A stretch of 38,270 bases of DNA from 40-80 sp964503665 (GCA_964503665.1 CAZDAR010000024.1:1-38270), one strand, 5' to 3'; counted from the stretch's first letter, positions 9,235 to 17,904 are shown. The notes: generated by a model from the sequence alone, not told the origin. Made by a program: numbers and translations.

Positions 9235-11016
9235 CTATCGAACTCCGTGCAATAATTTCTTTAAAACTGGATGTAACAACATGATTAATACCGCCGCAGC
9301 TAAAGGAATTGCTGTAAATAACAAGAAGAAATGACTCAATGAATATTCTTCTTTAATCGCTTCCACTTGTCCTCCAAGAACGGCTGCTAGCTTTTGAGCA
9401 ATGGCGATTGCCAAATACCAAATTCCATACATAAACGCAAGCATTCGAACGGGTACTAATTTACTAACATAAGACAATCCAACTGGCGAGATAAATAATT
9501 CACCTATAGTATGTAATAAATAGGTCAATACCAGCCAAACCATCGAAATTTTGACGCCATCCGCTATCCCCCACGAACCTGCTGCTAGGACCAAGAAACC
9601 TGCAGCTACGAAGATCAATCCGAAACCATATTTAAAGGCTACTGAAGGATTGTGTTTAGAGTCCCAAATTTTAGAAACAGAAGACGCTAACAAAATAATA
9701 AAGAACGAGTTTAAGGTGGAGAACCACGAAACAGTAATTTCAGATGTTTCAGCTGTAAATTCACGGTAAAGCATCGCTAAAACAGCGATCCAAATCAGTC
9801 CAAAACAGATGAATAAAATAAAATTAGAAATACTAATAACGCCCCAAGTAGCTTTTGCTAATTTGATCAATACCCAAGTGATAATCGCTAATGGGACCAC
9901 AGAAAGTAAGGTATTGACGATATTAAACAGCAAAAGTGTATTCCCCTCTAATGCTCGGTCAATGTAATCTCTCGCCACAATCACCAAAGAAGATGCGCCT
10001 TGCTCAAAACTCATGAAGAAAAACAAGAGTGATACCGCCAAAATGATAATACCAAACATCCGGTCTCTAACGACCTTTCCGTAGCGAATAATACGATTCA
10101 CCAATAAGTAGAAAAAGATCGTTAATGTGATAATAATAACCAATGATTGTCCTCTAAAAACACCTCCGTCAGACAATGCAATATCCATAAATTTAAAGAT
10201 ATCCATATCAGGAAGATTCTTCGAAATAGGGTCGTTAAACGCATATATCAACCCAAGAATGGAAATAATAATAATCAGTATTAAATCTTTTCTTTTAAAT
10301 GGATTTCTAATTTTTTCATCTGGATGATTAATGTTTTCATCCGAATTCATCGTTGCTTCATCCTCTACTTTCAAATCACCTACTGTCCCAAAAAGGGGCT
10401 TTGACAACCAAAATTGAAGCGTTCCTAAAAGCATGAAGATTCCAGCAAGTCCAAAGCCTATGTGCCATCCGAATTTCTCTGCAAAATAACCACACAACAT
10501 CATTCCGAAGAAAGCACCTGCATTCACACCCATATAAAAAATAGTGTATCCACCGTCTTTTTTTGCTGGGAAATCTTTGTACATTTCACTAATAATCGAC
10601 GGCATATTAGGTTTAAAGAATCCTGTTCCAATGACTAGGCATGCTAAACCAATGAAAAAAGTAGCGTTGCTTTCTATCGCCATACTCGCATGACCAATCG
10701 TCATAATCACAGCTCCAATAATGACGGATTTCCAGGAACCCAGTAATTTATCGGCAATAATACCACCAAAAACAGGTGTGATATAAAGTAACATCACATA
10801 CGTTCCATAAAGAGCAGAAGCAGACTCAACTGTCCAGCCTAAACCAGAATGAGAGTCACCAAATATGACTTTTGCAGTCAAGTACTGAATAAGTAAAACG
10901 CGCATTCCATAAAAAGAAAAACGTTCCCACATTTCGGTAAAAAACAATACAAACAATCCACTCGGGTGTCCTAGTACTTTGGTATTAAAAAAATTGGGCT
11001 TAATTACTTCACTCAT
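9235..11016 (-). CDS. POT/PTR-family peptide:proton symporter (copy 3)
   Basis: The longest copy, 593 residues. ExxER is present (E28, E31, R32), followed by FSFYGMR; GFFKPN and GELFISPVG motifs are intact. Compared with copies 1 and 2 the central region (about residues 215-330) is expanded: a charged loop is followed by extra hydrophobic segments, so this protein probably has two additional central helices as in many bacterial POT proteins with 14 helices. Expected to import small peptides by proton symport. ATG start. A 9-bp inverted repeat lies 31 bases upstream of the start and may be regulatory. The gene ends 21 bases from the end of the acyltransferase remnant, tail to tail. Confidence 0.87.
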   Translation of the reverse strand: MSEVIKPNFFNTKVLGHPSGLFVLFFTEMWERFSFYGMRVLLIQYLTAKVIFGDSHSGLGWTVESASALYGTYVMLLYITPVFGGIIADKLLGSWKSVIIGAVIMTIGHASMAIESNATFFIGLACLVIGTGFFKPNMPSIISEMYKDFPAKKDGGYTIFYMGVNAGAFFGMMLCGYFAEKFGWHIGFGLAGIFMLLGTLQFWLSKPLFGTVGDLKVEDEATMNSDENINHPDEKIRNPFKRKDLILIIIISILGLIYAFNDPISKNLPDMDIFKFMDIALSDGGVFRGQSLVIIITLTIFFYLLVNRIIRYGKVVRDRMFGIIILAVSLLFFFMSFEQGASSLVIVARDYIDRALEGNTLLLFNIVNTLLSVVPLAIITWVLIKLAKATWGVISISNFILFICFGLIWIAVLAMLYREFTAETSEITVSWFSTLNSFFIILLASSVSKIWDSKHNPSVAFKYGFGLIFVAAGFLVLAAGSWGIADGVKISMVWLVLTYLLHTIGELFISPVGLSYVSKLVPVRMLAFMYGIWYLAIAIAQKLAAVLGGQVEAIKEEYSLSHFFLLFTAIPLAAAVLIMLLHPVLKKLLHGVR

Positions 11017-11046
11017 TTTGGGGTGATTTGATTCTAAAAAGTACCG

Positions 11047-11080
11047 AAAATAGTGATTTTTTTCATATAAGCACTATTTT
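11047..11080. repeat. 9-bp perfect inverted repeat upstream of POT copy 3
   Basis: AAAATAGTG (11047-11055) and CACTATTTT (11072-11080) are exact inverted copies separated by 16 bases, in the intergenic region between the minus-strand transporter and the plus-strand TatD-like gene. It has no GC-rich stem or clear terminator character; an operator or leader hairpin of the transporter is possible. Confidence 0.4.
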
Positions 11081-11169
11081 GAAGTATTCACTTTTTTAAA
11101 ACAGATGGATTTCTACTAGATTGAGGAATTGAAAAATACTCATTTGAAAGAAACAGCTATCTTTATCAC

Positions 11170-11811
11170 ATGTTTATCAATCTTCATACGCACCAAAAAG
11201 ATGACACGAATTTCACCATCTTCAATGCTTTTTTAGAAAGTGTGAATATCAATTGTTCATATGGCATACATCCGTGGTACATTAATCAATATTCAAGTGA
11301 TTCACTTTCACTTTTAGAAAACCTCATTCAGCAGGAAAATTGCTTGGCTATCGGAGAATGTGGATTGGACAAATTATGCGAAGTAACTTGGGAAAAGCAA
11401 ATAGCGTTTATTGAAGCACAAATACTACTTTCAGAGAAATACCAGAAACCCGTCATCATTCATTGTGTCAAAGCCTTTCAAGAGTTGATATTGTTAAAGC
11501 GAAAACATCAACCTAGACAAGCTTGGATTCTACATGGGTTTAGTAAAAGCAATGTTACAAAACAGCTTATCGATGAAGGGTTTCATCTCAGTATTGGTGC
11601 AATCATACTTAACAATATAAAACTACAAGAAAAACTGATAGACGTTCCATTCAATCGTTTATTCTTAGAAACAGACGAAAAAGAAATCGACATTAGCAGC
11701 CTTTACCAACAATTATCTGAAATCAAAAAGGTAGATATTCTAGATACAGATAGACAATTAGAAGAGAATTTCCAGAAAGCTTTTAGGAGAAGACCTGAAA
11801 TTCAGAAATGA
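11170..11811 (+). CDS. TatD-family metal-dependent hydrolase
   Basis: A 213-residue TIM-barrel amidohydrolase of the TatD type. All expected metal-binding and catalytic positions are visible: H6-x-H8 near the N-terminus, E63 in GECGLD, H98 in IIHC, H122 in LHGFS and D169 in LETD. It is about 45 residues shorter than E. coli TatD, mainly through shorter loops, which as I recall is common for one of the TatD paralogues of Bacteroidota. Family members are metal-dependent 3'-5' exonucleases or D-aminoacyl-tRNA deacylase-like enzymes; the substrate is not predictable here. It stands alone between the transporter block and a gene-poor stretch. A near-consensus TATCTTTA at 11158 precedes the ATG. 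Confidence 0.8.
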   Translation: MFINLHTHQKDDTNFTIFNAFLESVNINCSYGIHPWYINQYSSDSLSLLENLIQQENCLAIGECGLDKLCEVTWEKQIAFIEAQILLSEKYQKPVIIHCVKAFQELILLKRKHQPRQAWILHGFSKSNVTKQLIDEGFHLSIGAIILNNIKLQEKLIDVPFNRLFLETDEKEIDISSLYQQLSEIKKVDILDTDRQLEENFQKAFRRRPEIQK

Positions 11812-11885
11812 AAATCTATTATTTCTAATTGATCCCAAAATGAAATGCGTTAGTTCAAAACGTAGTACGATCGACTCTTCTTATA

Positions 11886-12362
11886 TTAATCAAGCTTCAT
11901 AATCGAGAAAGTAACTGAATCTATACAATTATCTGTTGCCGTAGCATCTTCTGTCGCAAAGTAATCTGGTAAAGTGTATAGTTGGTAACCTGTTGTATAA
12001 ACCATTTGAACTGTTAGCCATGTAAATTCCATAACCATAGAAATCCTGAATGGTATTTCTAGTAACGATATTAGTTGTACTAAAAGCTGTTAGAGATTTA
12101 CCAATAACAGTGCTGTTTGTAACAGTCAGTTTTTTCCAGTGACTCCAACAGCAGTTGCAGATGTTAAGTTTCCAGACATCACAATACCATCGCTAGAGGC
12201 ATCCGTACTATTTAAAATACTGCTCATGTCAATCGTATTATTATTAATAATATTGAAATCAGCATTATTGATGAGCTGAATAACCGTATTATTTATAGAC
12301 GATCGCGTCACCAAATTGAAATTTTCAATTGTTACATAATCAGCACGATCCAATAAAAACTT
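11886..12362 (-). pseudogene. Decayed right-handed beta-helix surface protein fragment
   Basis: Three consecutive minus-strand frames make one continuous protein remnant. Segment A (12362 down to 12126) reads DYVTIENFNLV...DFNIINNNTIDM...SDGIVMSGN, segment B (12129 down to about 12003) LTVTNSTVIGKSLT...NTIQDFYGYGIYMANSSNG, and segment C (12002 down to 11886) VYTTGYQLYTLPDYFATED...IMKLD then stop. N/T-rich rungs such as NNNTID and RNTIQDFYGYGIY are typical of right-handed parallel beta-helix (pectate-lyase-like) repeats in large secreted Bacteroidota proteins. Each junction is explained by loss of one base. The N-terminal part is missing: an in-frame stop at 12363-12365 precedes segment A and no signal peptide is found. 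Known homologues are hundreds of residues longer, so this is a 3' remnant. Confidence 0.65.
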
Positions 12363-12632
12363 TTAGAATAACTTCTTGAAGAAGGATTTTTTCTCCGCAT
12401 TTGCGCTAGCATACTCATCAGCAAAAGAATATAGAAAATACTAATAAACAATCAAATAAATTGATTATTTCCTGAAACAGATGATGAAGAAATTCCTATT
12501 TGTTATTTCTATTCTCAGCTATCCAAAACTCAAGAAAAAGATATCTAGAGAGTAGAAAGAGAAATAGACAAGAATTATTGGAAAGTTTTTAAGAGAAAGT
12601 TAATTGAGCAATAATAGCATCAAATTATTGAT

Positions 12633-12640
12633 TAGTTTTG
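12633..12640 (+). promoter_or_regulatory. Bacteroidota -7 box (TAGTTTTG)
   Basis: Exact TAnnTTTG match ending 19 bases before the tcdA ATG. The nearest upstream TTG (12604-12606) is 26 bases away, longer than usual, so only the -7 element is convincing. It could drive tcdA-panB and perhaps the cyclase gene. Confidence 0.45.
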
Positions 12641-12659
12641 ACTTTTAAAAAAATATTGA

Positions 12660-13409
12660 ATGGCAGAATGGTTAGAACGTGCAGCGCTTTTAGTAGGAGA
12701 TAAAGGACTAGAAAAGTTACATAAAGCACATGTTTTAATAGTAGGACTTGGCGGAGTTGGTTCTTTCGCTGGGGAATTTATTTGTCGTGCTGGTGTCGGG
12801 ACGATAACACTCATTGACGGTGATGATTTTGACATCACTAATAAAAACAGGCAATTAACTGCTTTAGACAGTACAATAGGTCGAAATAAAGCAGCAGTTT
12901 TGGCAGAAAGATTAAAAGACATCAACCCAGAAGTAAATTTAAACGTTTTAGAAGAATTTACACTTCCCAATAGAGTTTGGGAACTTATAAACGAATTAAA
13001 ACCTGATTATGTGATGGATTGCATCGATTCGGTTTCACCAAAGTTGGAATGGATAATTGCGTGCAGAAAAACAAATACAAAAATTATTTCACATATGGGA
13101 GCCGGTGGAAAAATGGATCCGTCCCAAGTACACGTAGCGAAATTACATCAAACAAAAAACTGTAAATTAGCAAGACATATAAAAAAGCGATTAAAACAAG
13201 ATAATATTGACTTTCGGAAAGTGAAAGCAGTTTATTCTACCGAGATACAAGATAAAGAATCGTTAAAATTAACAGATGGAACCAATTTTAAGCGTTCCTT
13301 TTATGGTACAAATAGCTATATTCCCGCTTTATTTGGATTGTATGGAGCAGCTGAAGTGATTCAAACGATTTTAAAAAAAGAAGAAATAAACAACATAAAA
13401 ATAGACTAA
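12660..13409 (+). CDS. tcdA: tRNA threonylcarbamoyladenosine dehydratase TcdA
   Basis: A 249-residue E1-like (ThiF/MoeB/UBA fold) enzyme. The nucleotide-binding loop GLGGVGS is at residues 29-35, followed by the IDGDDFDITNKNRQ segment that contacts ATP. The signature SHMGAGGKMDPSQ (around 150-160) separates TcdA (CsdL/YgdL) from ThiF and MoeB. TcdA uses ATP to dehydrate N6-threonylcarbamoyladenosine at position 37 of ANN-decoding tRNAs to the cyclic form ct6A. The paired zinc-binding CxxC motifs of MoeB are absent, as expected. ATG start; panB follows after 12 bases, so the two are probably co-transcribed, although their functions are unrelated. Confidence 0.9.
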   Translation: MAEWLERAALLVGDKGLEKLHKAHVLIVGLGGVGSFAGEFICRAGVGTITLIDGDDFDITNKNRQLTALDSTIGRNKAAVLAERLKDINPEVNLNVLEEFTLPNRVWELINELKPDYVMDCIDSVSPKLEWIIACRKTNTKIISHMGAGGKMDPSQVHVAKLHQTKNCKLARHIKKRLKQDNIDFRKVKAVYSTEIQDKESLKLTDGTNFKRSFYGTNSYIPALFGLYGAAEVIQTILKKEEINNIKID

Positions 13410-13421
13410 AAATAGTTAGAT

Positions 13422-14237
13422 ATGTCAGTACACAACGAAGTAAAAAGGGTCACCACAAACGTTTTAAAAGAAATGAAAATGAGTGGTGAGAAAATATCCA
13501 TGTTGACGGGATATGATTTCTCAATGGCTACAATTATTGATGCTGCAGGCATTGATGTTATCCTTGTGGGCGACTCTGCTTCTAATGTCATGGCAGGGCA
13601 CGAAACGACTTTGCCAATAACATTGGATCAAATGATTTATCACGCTTCCTCAGTTGTTCGTGCAGCTAAAAGAGCGTTAGTCGTTGTCGACATGCCTTTT
13701 GGTTCATATCAAGGAAACTCTAAAGAGGCGCTGAACACTGCTATTCGAATCATGAAAGAATCAGGTGGACATGCTGTTAAAATGGAAGGTGGGCAAGAGA
13801 TTATTGAATCAATAAAACGTATTTTAACTGCTGGAATTCCAGTCATGGGACACTTAGGATTAACTCCTCAATCAATATACAAGTTCGGAACTTATGCTGT
13901 TCGTGCCAAAGACGAAGAAGAAGCTGAAACGTTAATTGACGACGCTAGAGCCTTAGAAGAAGCCGGTTGTTTCGCTATTGTTTTAGAGAAAATCCCATCA
14001 AAACTAGCCGAACAAGTAGCGAAAAGCGTGTCAATTCCAATTATCGGTATTGGTGCTGGTGGTGGTATTGATGGACAAGTATTAGTGATTCACGACATGT
14101 TAGGTATTAACAACGAATTTAATCCGCGTTTTCTACGTAAATATAATAACCTATATGAACAAATGAAATCATCTATTGAACACTATATATCAGATGTGAA
14201 AAGTGGTGATTTTCCCAACGAACAGGAGTCCTATTAA
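13422..14237 (+). CDS. panB: Ketopantoate hydroxymethyltransferase PanB
   Basis: A 271-residue TIM-barrel enzyme catalysing transfer of a hydroxymethyl group from 5,10-methylene-tetrahydrofolate to 2-oxoisovalerate, the first committed step of pantothenate and coenzyme A synthesis. The metal-binding aspartates appear as D51 (VGDSAS) and D90 (VVDMPFGSY), the magnesium-ligand glutamate as E122 (KMEGG), and the catalytic glutamate as E189 (VLEKIP). The GHLGLTPQ segment and IGIGAGG are typical. Length is normal. No other pan genes are in the window. ATG start 12 bases after tcdA; the cyclase gene follows after 23 bases. Confidence 0.95.
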   Translation: MSVHNEVKRVTTNVLKEMKMSGEKISMLTGYDFSMATIIDAAGIDVILVGDSASNVMAGHETTLPITLDQMIYHASSVVRAAKRALVVVDMPFGSYQGNSKEALNTAIRIMKESGGHAVKMEGGQEIIESIKRILTAGIPVMGHLGLTPQSIYKFGTYAVRAKDEEEAETLIDDARALEEAGCFAIVLEKIPSKLAEQVAKSVSIPIIGIGAGGGIDGQVLVIHDMLGINNEFNPRFLRKYNNLYEQMKSSIEHYISDVKSGDFPNEQESY

Positions 14238-14260
14238 TTATCAATTAAACGCTAGCTTTT

Positions 14261-15982
14261 TTGAATCGGTTTATAAATATAGTTTTCGTTAGTGCTAATC
14301 CATCTCATTTTTCAGAATTTAAATCTTTATTGAAAAATGAGGGCACCAACCTCATCTATGCAAGAGATTTAGAAGAAGCAACAAAGGTTGTGGCACGCAA
14401 AACAGTCGGTATTATTTTAATCGATAGCGAAGTTACCTGTTTTGATCAAAATCAAAATGAATGTAAAATAAGCATTATTAAATTAATTCAATCTAGCAGA
14501 AACACTGAGTTAATCACCTTATTCCTGACTCCTGACTTGGATAACTTCGCACCGTTTATTTTATCTATCAAGGAGGGAATTTGCGACTTCATCTCGTTAC
14601 CACTTAGAGCTTCCGTTTTAAATGTGAAGATGGAAGTCTACAAACGTGTCTATTTTGAAGCACAACGTGCAATATCGCTTTTGAAGAGTAATTTTCCCAA
14701 AATAGTTATCGATGAGTTACGAAAAAGAGGGAAAATTGAGCCAAAACGATATAAAAATGCGGTGATCATGTTTACCGATTTCGTAGGATTCTCATCCATC
14801 TCTGCGCATCTACAACCACTGGAAATGTTGCGGCAATTAGAGAAGTACTTCACCCGATTCGATGATATTTGCGATCGCTATAAAATTGAAAAGATAAAAA
14901 CAATCGGAGATGCTTACATGACGGTTGCTGGGATAACAGAAGATTTACCATCACCTGAAATTAGGACCTGCCTTGCTGCAAACGAAATCATCAACTTTGT
15001 CGAAACAGAAAATGCCATTCTACGCGCCAAAGGTGAGCAAGGTTGGCAAATTCGAATTGGAATTAATAGTGGGAGTTTAGTTAGTGGAATTGTTGGTAGG
15101 AAAAAATTAATCTTTGATGTTTGGGGAGACGCAGTGAATATTGCTGCAAGAGCTGAACAATCATCTGCACCTGGAAAAGTATCTATTACGCAACGTGTAT
15201 ATGCTGTCATAGCCCCCTATTTTAACACTTCGTATTTTGACAAACTAGAAATCAAAAAAAGAGGAGGTGTAATCGATTTCTATTATTTGGAAAAACTAAA
15301 TGCTACCTATAGTAATGATCCTTGGGGCATTTATCCCAACAGAAAAGTGTTGGAAAAATGTGGTTTATCATCCATTGATTTTTATCGCATGCGCCAAAAT
15401 ATTTTACACCTTCTAAAATCCTCTTTACCAGGAACACTTCTTTACCATACTATTGACCGAACAATGAAAATTGACCGGACCATTAAAGAATATGCTAAAT
15501 TAGAGGCGCTTCCTAATAAAGACATCCTACTACTACGCACAGCCGCACTTTATCACGATGTTGGATACATTGTTGAGTATAAACAGAATGAACAATATGC
15601 AACCATGATAGCTAAGAATAACTTGCCTAATTATGGTTATTCGGAAGGCGATATAGAGCAAATCTGTTCACTAATATGGGCCACATCTCGTAAAGAAAAC
15701 CCTAAAAATTATTTAGAAGAACTCATCTGCGATGCTAATTCCGATTACTTTGGAAGAAAAGATTACCATGTTATTGCTGCCAACCTAAGAAAAGAGATGG
15801 ATCTTCACAGTATCAAAGAAATGTCCGAGGAAGAATGGTTGGATCTCCAACTTAACTACTTACAATTTGAACATCGATATTACACTGATTTAGCAAAAAA
15901 CATTCGCAACAAAGGAAAGTCGCGAAGAATCGAAGAGCTAAAAGAAATGAAGAGTAAGCATAGCAATAATCAACAGCGCTAG
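14261..15982 (+). CDS. Receiver-like + class III adenylate cyclase + HD domain protein
   Basis: A 573-residue soluble multidomain protein. Residues 1-130 have the fold pattern of a response-regulator receiver (LIDS with D55 in the phosphoacceptor position), but the N-terminal acidic pair is replaced (VFVSAN) and the switch lysine before proline is L113 (SLPL), so this is a degenerate receiver. Residues 165-345 form a class III nucleotide cyclase with all key positions: metal aspartates D173 and D217, adenine-specifying K213 and D286, transition-state N293 and R297, predicting cAMP synthesis. Residues 380-560 form an HD-type domain with H432-D433 (YHDVG), D491/D495, and YHTIDRT where R400 stands at a position that is often histidine. 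TTG start at 14261 is the first plausible start after panB. cAMP output and phosphodiesterase or nucleotide-binding function of the HD part are inference. Confidence 0.8.
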   Translation: MNRFINIVFVSANPSHFSEFKSLLKNEGTNLIYARDLEEATKVVARKTVGIILIDSEVTCFDQNQNECKISIIKLIQSSRNTELITLFLTPDLDNFAPFILSIKEGICDFISLPLRASVLNVKMEVYKRVYFEAQRAISLLKSNFPKIVIDELRKRGKIEPKRYKNAVIMFTDFVGFSSISAHLQPLEMLRQLEKYFTRFDDICDRYKIEKIKTIGDAYMTVAGITEDLPSPEIRTCLAANEIINFVETENAILRAKGEQGWQIRIGINSGSLVSGIVGRKKLIFDVWGDAVNIAARAEQSSAPGKVSITQRVYAVIAPYFNTSYFDKLEIKKRGGVIDFYYLEKLNATYSNDPWGIYPNRKVLEKCGLSSIDFYRMRQNILHLLKSSLPGTLLYHTIDRTMKIDRTIKEYAKLEALPNKDILLLRTAALYHDVGYIVEYKQNEQYATMIAKNNLPNYGYSEGDIEQICSLIWATSRKENPKNYLEELICDANSDYFGRKDYHVIAANLRKEMDLHSIKEMSEEEWLDLQLNYLQFEHRYYTDLAKNIRNKGKSRRIEELKEMKSKHSNNQQR

Positions 15983-16058
15983 TATTTTTTTTGCATCTTT
16001 ATTGGGAATAACCAACCTTTCGGTGTATTCATTCGTTTTACTAAAAAGTCAAACACGT

Positions 16059-16646
16059 TTGATAGTTGACCTCGATATATTAAAACGTTGTGCTAATAAT
16101 GACCAAAGAGCCATTAAGCAACTTTATGAACATTGTTTTCATAAGCTGATGCCTTTATGCCTAAGATATCACGTCAACCAGGAAGATGCAAGGTCTAGTT
16201 TGAATATTGCTTTTATGAAGATTATTCAGAATTTGCCTTCGATGGAATTATCCACGCTAAATTTTAACGCATGGTCAAAACGAATTACTGCCAATACGTT
16301 GATAGATGAATATCGAAAGCGAAAACATCAAGATGACCATTATTTAAAAAAAGAAACAGAGAGGGAATTAGACGCTGCTTCTAATTTAACCACCAACGAA
16401 GGATTGGAAAATTTAAATTACGATGCACTGCTAACACTCATTTACAAGTTACCAGAAAATACCCGCGTCGTTTTCAATCTCTTCGTGATTGAAGGATATG
16501 CACATAATGAAATTGCCGAAGAATTGGACATACCAATAGGAACTTCTAAATGGCATTTGTCGAATGCACGGAAATTATTGAAAGAAATGTTAGAAAAAAC
16601 AACTATAAACACACATAAAAATGAGTTTGTCGGAGAAAGATATTGA
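16059..16646 (+). CDS. ECF-type RNA polymerase sigma factor
   Basis: A sigma-70 family ECF protein. Region 2 spans the block from DILKRCANNDQRAIKQLYE to NAWSKRITANTLIDEYRKRK, and region 4 the block with LPENTRVVFNLFVIEGYAHN and the helix-turn-helix EIAEELDIPIGTSKWHLSNA. No region 3 or C-terminal extension is present. The frame is open back to TTG 16002 (214 residues), but family similarity starts at about IVDLDIL, so I place the start at TTG 16059 (about 195 residues); this is uncertain. The 3' end overlaps the next gene by 26 bases, a strong sign of coupling with its putative anti-sigma partner. It would direct transcription of envelope genes in response to a signal relayed by that partner; targets may include its own operon. 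Confidence 0.85.
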   Translation: MIVDLDILKRCANNDQRAIKQLYEHCFHKLMPLCLRYHVNQEDARSSLNIAFMKIIQNLPSMELSTLNFNAWSKRITANTLIDEYRKRKHQDDHYLKKETERELDAASNLTTNEGLENLNYDALLTLIYKLPENTRVVFNLFVIEGYAHNEIAEELDIPIGTSKWHLSNARKLLKEMLEKTTINTHKNEFVGERY

Positions 16647-17904
16647 TAAGTTATTTCAGCAAATGGATGGAAAAGCTTCTTTAGAATATAAAGACGCCTA
16701 TTGGACTGAAATGGAACAACTACTGAACACTCAGCAGCGTAAAAAAGGCTTTGTGTGGTGGTTAAATGGATGGTTATTGATCCCTACAGGATTGCTTTTA
16801 GCTACTGTTGCGGCAATGGGCTTTTCTATGAGAAAAACAGTTGCACCTTCTGAAATAGCGAAAAATGCACCCATTACTATTGAGTCTGAACTTTTAGTTC
16901 AAAATAGTAATATTCATACTGCAAGTATACATCCGAAAAGTTTAAGTCAATCGACCAACCATTATTCGACTCCCTTCAGGCAACAAGGAAAAGCGAATGA
17001 TAAAGGAGATAATTCGCATGCTAACAACACGCATCAAAATAATAAAAACTCAATACCTCTAAAAGAAACGAAAGAATTACTACCCAGTACGAATAAATCA
17101 TCTGAAGAGCTTAATTTAAATATCACGACAAAAGAAGAAAAGTTTAATGCACTTGACACTCTAGTAGCGTCAGCAATTATATCACCCGTTGAAAACAACA
17201 CCTATCAACTACAAGACTATACGACTCCTGAAACAGATGTCGTTACCCAAACTTCTTTGGAAGAAACCAAGGCTTCAATTTTAGACAAAGGAGATCAAAT
17301 GAAGCAAAAATGGAGAATGTATATTGGTGGTGGTATAGGAATGTCTAGTAATTTACAAGCTCCAAAAACACATCAAGGCGCAGGAGTTGTTCGTTTAGAA
17401 TATGGAACGAGCAAAGCATTTAATCGCTTTACTTTTTCATCCGCAATTGCCATCGAAAACACATTTGGCAACTCACTCAACATCGAAAATAAGTATGTCA
17501 GCTACGACTTGAAGCGAAATGACAACAGACAAGTGTATAATTATAACCGATTTACCAACATTATGGCACCTATACGATTAGGCTACTTTGTTGGAAAAAA
17601 TCAACGAAGTCACATTCAATTGGTCGCAATGCCAGCTTTTACAATCTATAACAATTTAGTTTACAAAGAGTTTAGTAATGAGAACCTTGTCACTAAAGAT
17701 GAATACTTCAATCAAGACGTTGCATTAAATCGCTTTTTTGTCAACATTGGAATAGGATACGACTTTATGATTACAAATAACTGCTCCCTAGGATTTGAGT
17801 ATAATAACAACCTTGGATTGAATCGTAAAAAATCATTGTCTAGCTCTTATACTGCAAAGTCTGACCACCAATTCATTATTCAACTAAGATATTTCATACG
17901 ATGA
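16621..17904 (+). CDS. Putative anti-sigma/envelope protein: cytoplasmic N-terminus, TM helix, C-terminal beta-barrel
   Basis: A 427-residue protein overlapping the ECF sigma gene. Residues 1-43 are charged and cytoplasmic-like (SEKDIDKLFQQ, YKDAYWTEMEQLL), resembling short sigma-interacting segments of Bacteroidota anti-sigma-like proteins. One strong transmembrane helix follows (about 44-69). Residues 72-226 are polar and rich in N, T, S, K and probably disordered. Residues 230-427 alternate hydrophobic/polar strands (YIGGGIGMSS, FTFSSAIAIEN, FVNIGIGYDFM) and end in FIIQLRYFIR, a typical outer-membrane beta-barrel end with terminal aromatic strand. There is no cleavable signal peptide. If both membrane parts are real, the chain would run from cytoplasm through the inner membrane to the outer membrane. 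No experimental role is known to me; anti-sigma function is inferred from the overlap and N-terminus. Confidence 0.6.
   Translation: MSLSEKDIDKLFQQMDGKASLEYKDAYWTEMEQLLNTQQRKKGFVWWLNGWLLIPTGLLLATVAAMGFSMRKTVAPSEIAKNAPITIESELLVQNSNIHTASIHPKSLSQSTNHYSTPFRQQGKANDKGDNSHANNTHQNNKNSIPLKETKELLPSTNKSSEELNLNITTKEEKFNALDTLVASAIISPVENNTYQLQDYTTPETDVVTQTSLEETKASILDKGDQMKQKWRMYIGGGIGMSSNLQAPKTHQGAGVVRLEYGTSKAFNRFTFSSAIAIENTFGNSLNIENKYVSYDLKRNDNRQVYNYNRFTNIMAPIRLGYFVGKNQRSHIQLVAMPAFTIYNNLVYKEFSNENLVTKDEYFNQDVALNRFFVNIGIGYDFMITNNCSLGFEYNNNLGLNRKKSLSSSYTAKSDHQFIIQLRYFIR

Larger units (their letters stand above)
11812..12659. other. Gene-poor stretch with gene debris
   Basis: About 850 bases without an intact gene. 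The left half carries the decayed minus-strand beta-helix gene described separately. The right half (12360-12600) holds only short scraps: a minus-strand 25-codon open stretch ending at 12363 whose translation ends AEKKSFFKKLF, which looks like a protein C-terminus, and a plus-strand 24-codon stretch at 12481-12555 beginning MMKKFLFVIS, which looks like a signal-peptide start without a body. No RNA gene, IS end or direct repeat flanking the region was found. A -7 box for tcdA lies at its right end. Confidence 0.5.

Noticed and set aside
12481..12555. Short plus-strand reading frame MMKKFLFVISIL... as a small secreted peptide gene
   Set aside because: Only 24 codons, no cleavage site or body after the hydrophobic part, and no promoter seen; treated as debris.
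14442..14455. Perfect FNR-type site TTGAT-CAAA-ATCAA
   Set aside because: It lies inside the cyclase coding region and encodes the ordinary codon run F-D-Q-N-Q; no promoter is near, so chance is the likely cause.
16002..16058. TTG at 16002 as the sigma factor start
   Set aside because: The extra 19 residues (MGITNLSVYSFVLLK...) have no counterpart in ECF sigma factors; TTG 16059 fits the domain start better, although not proven.
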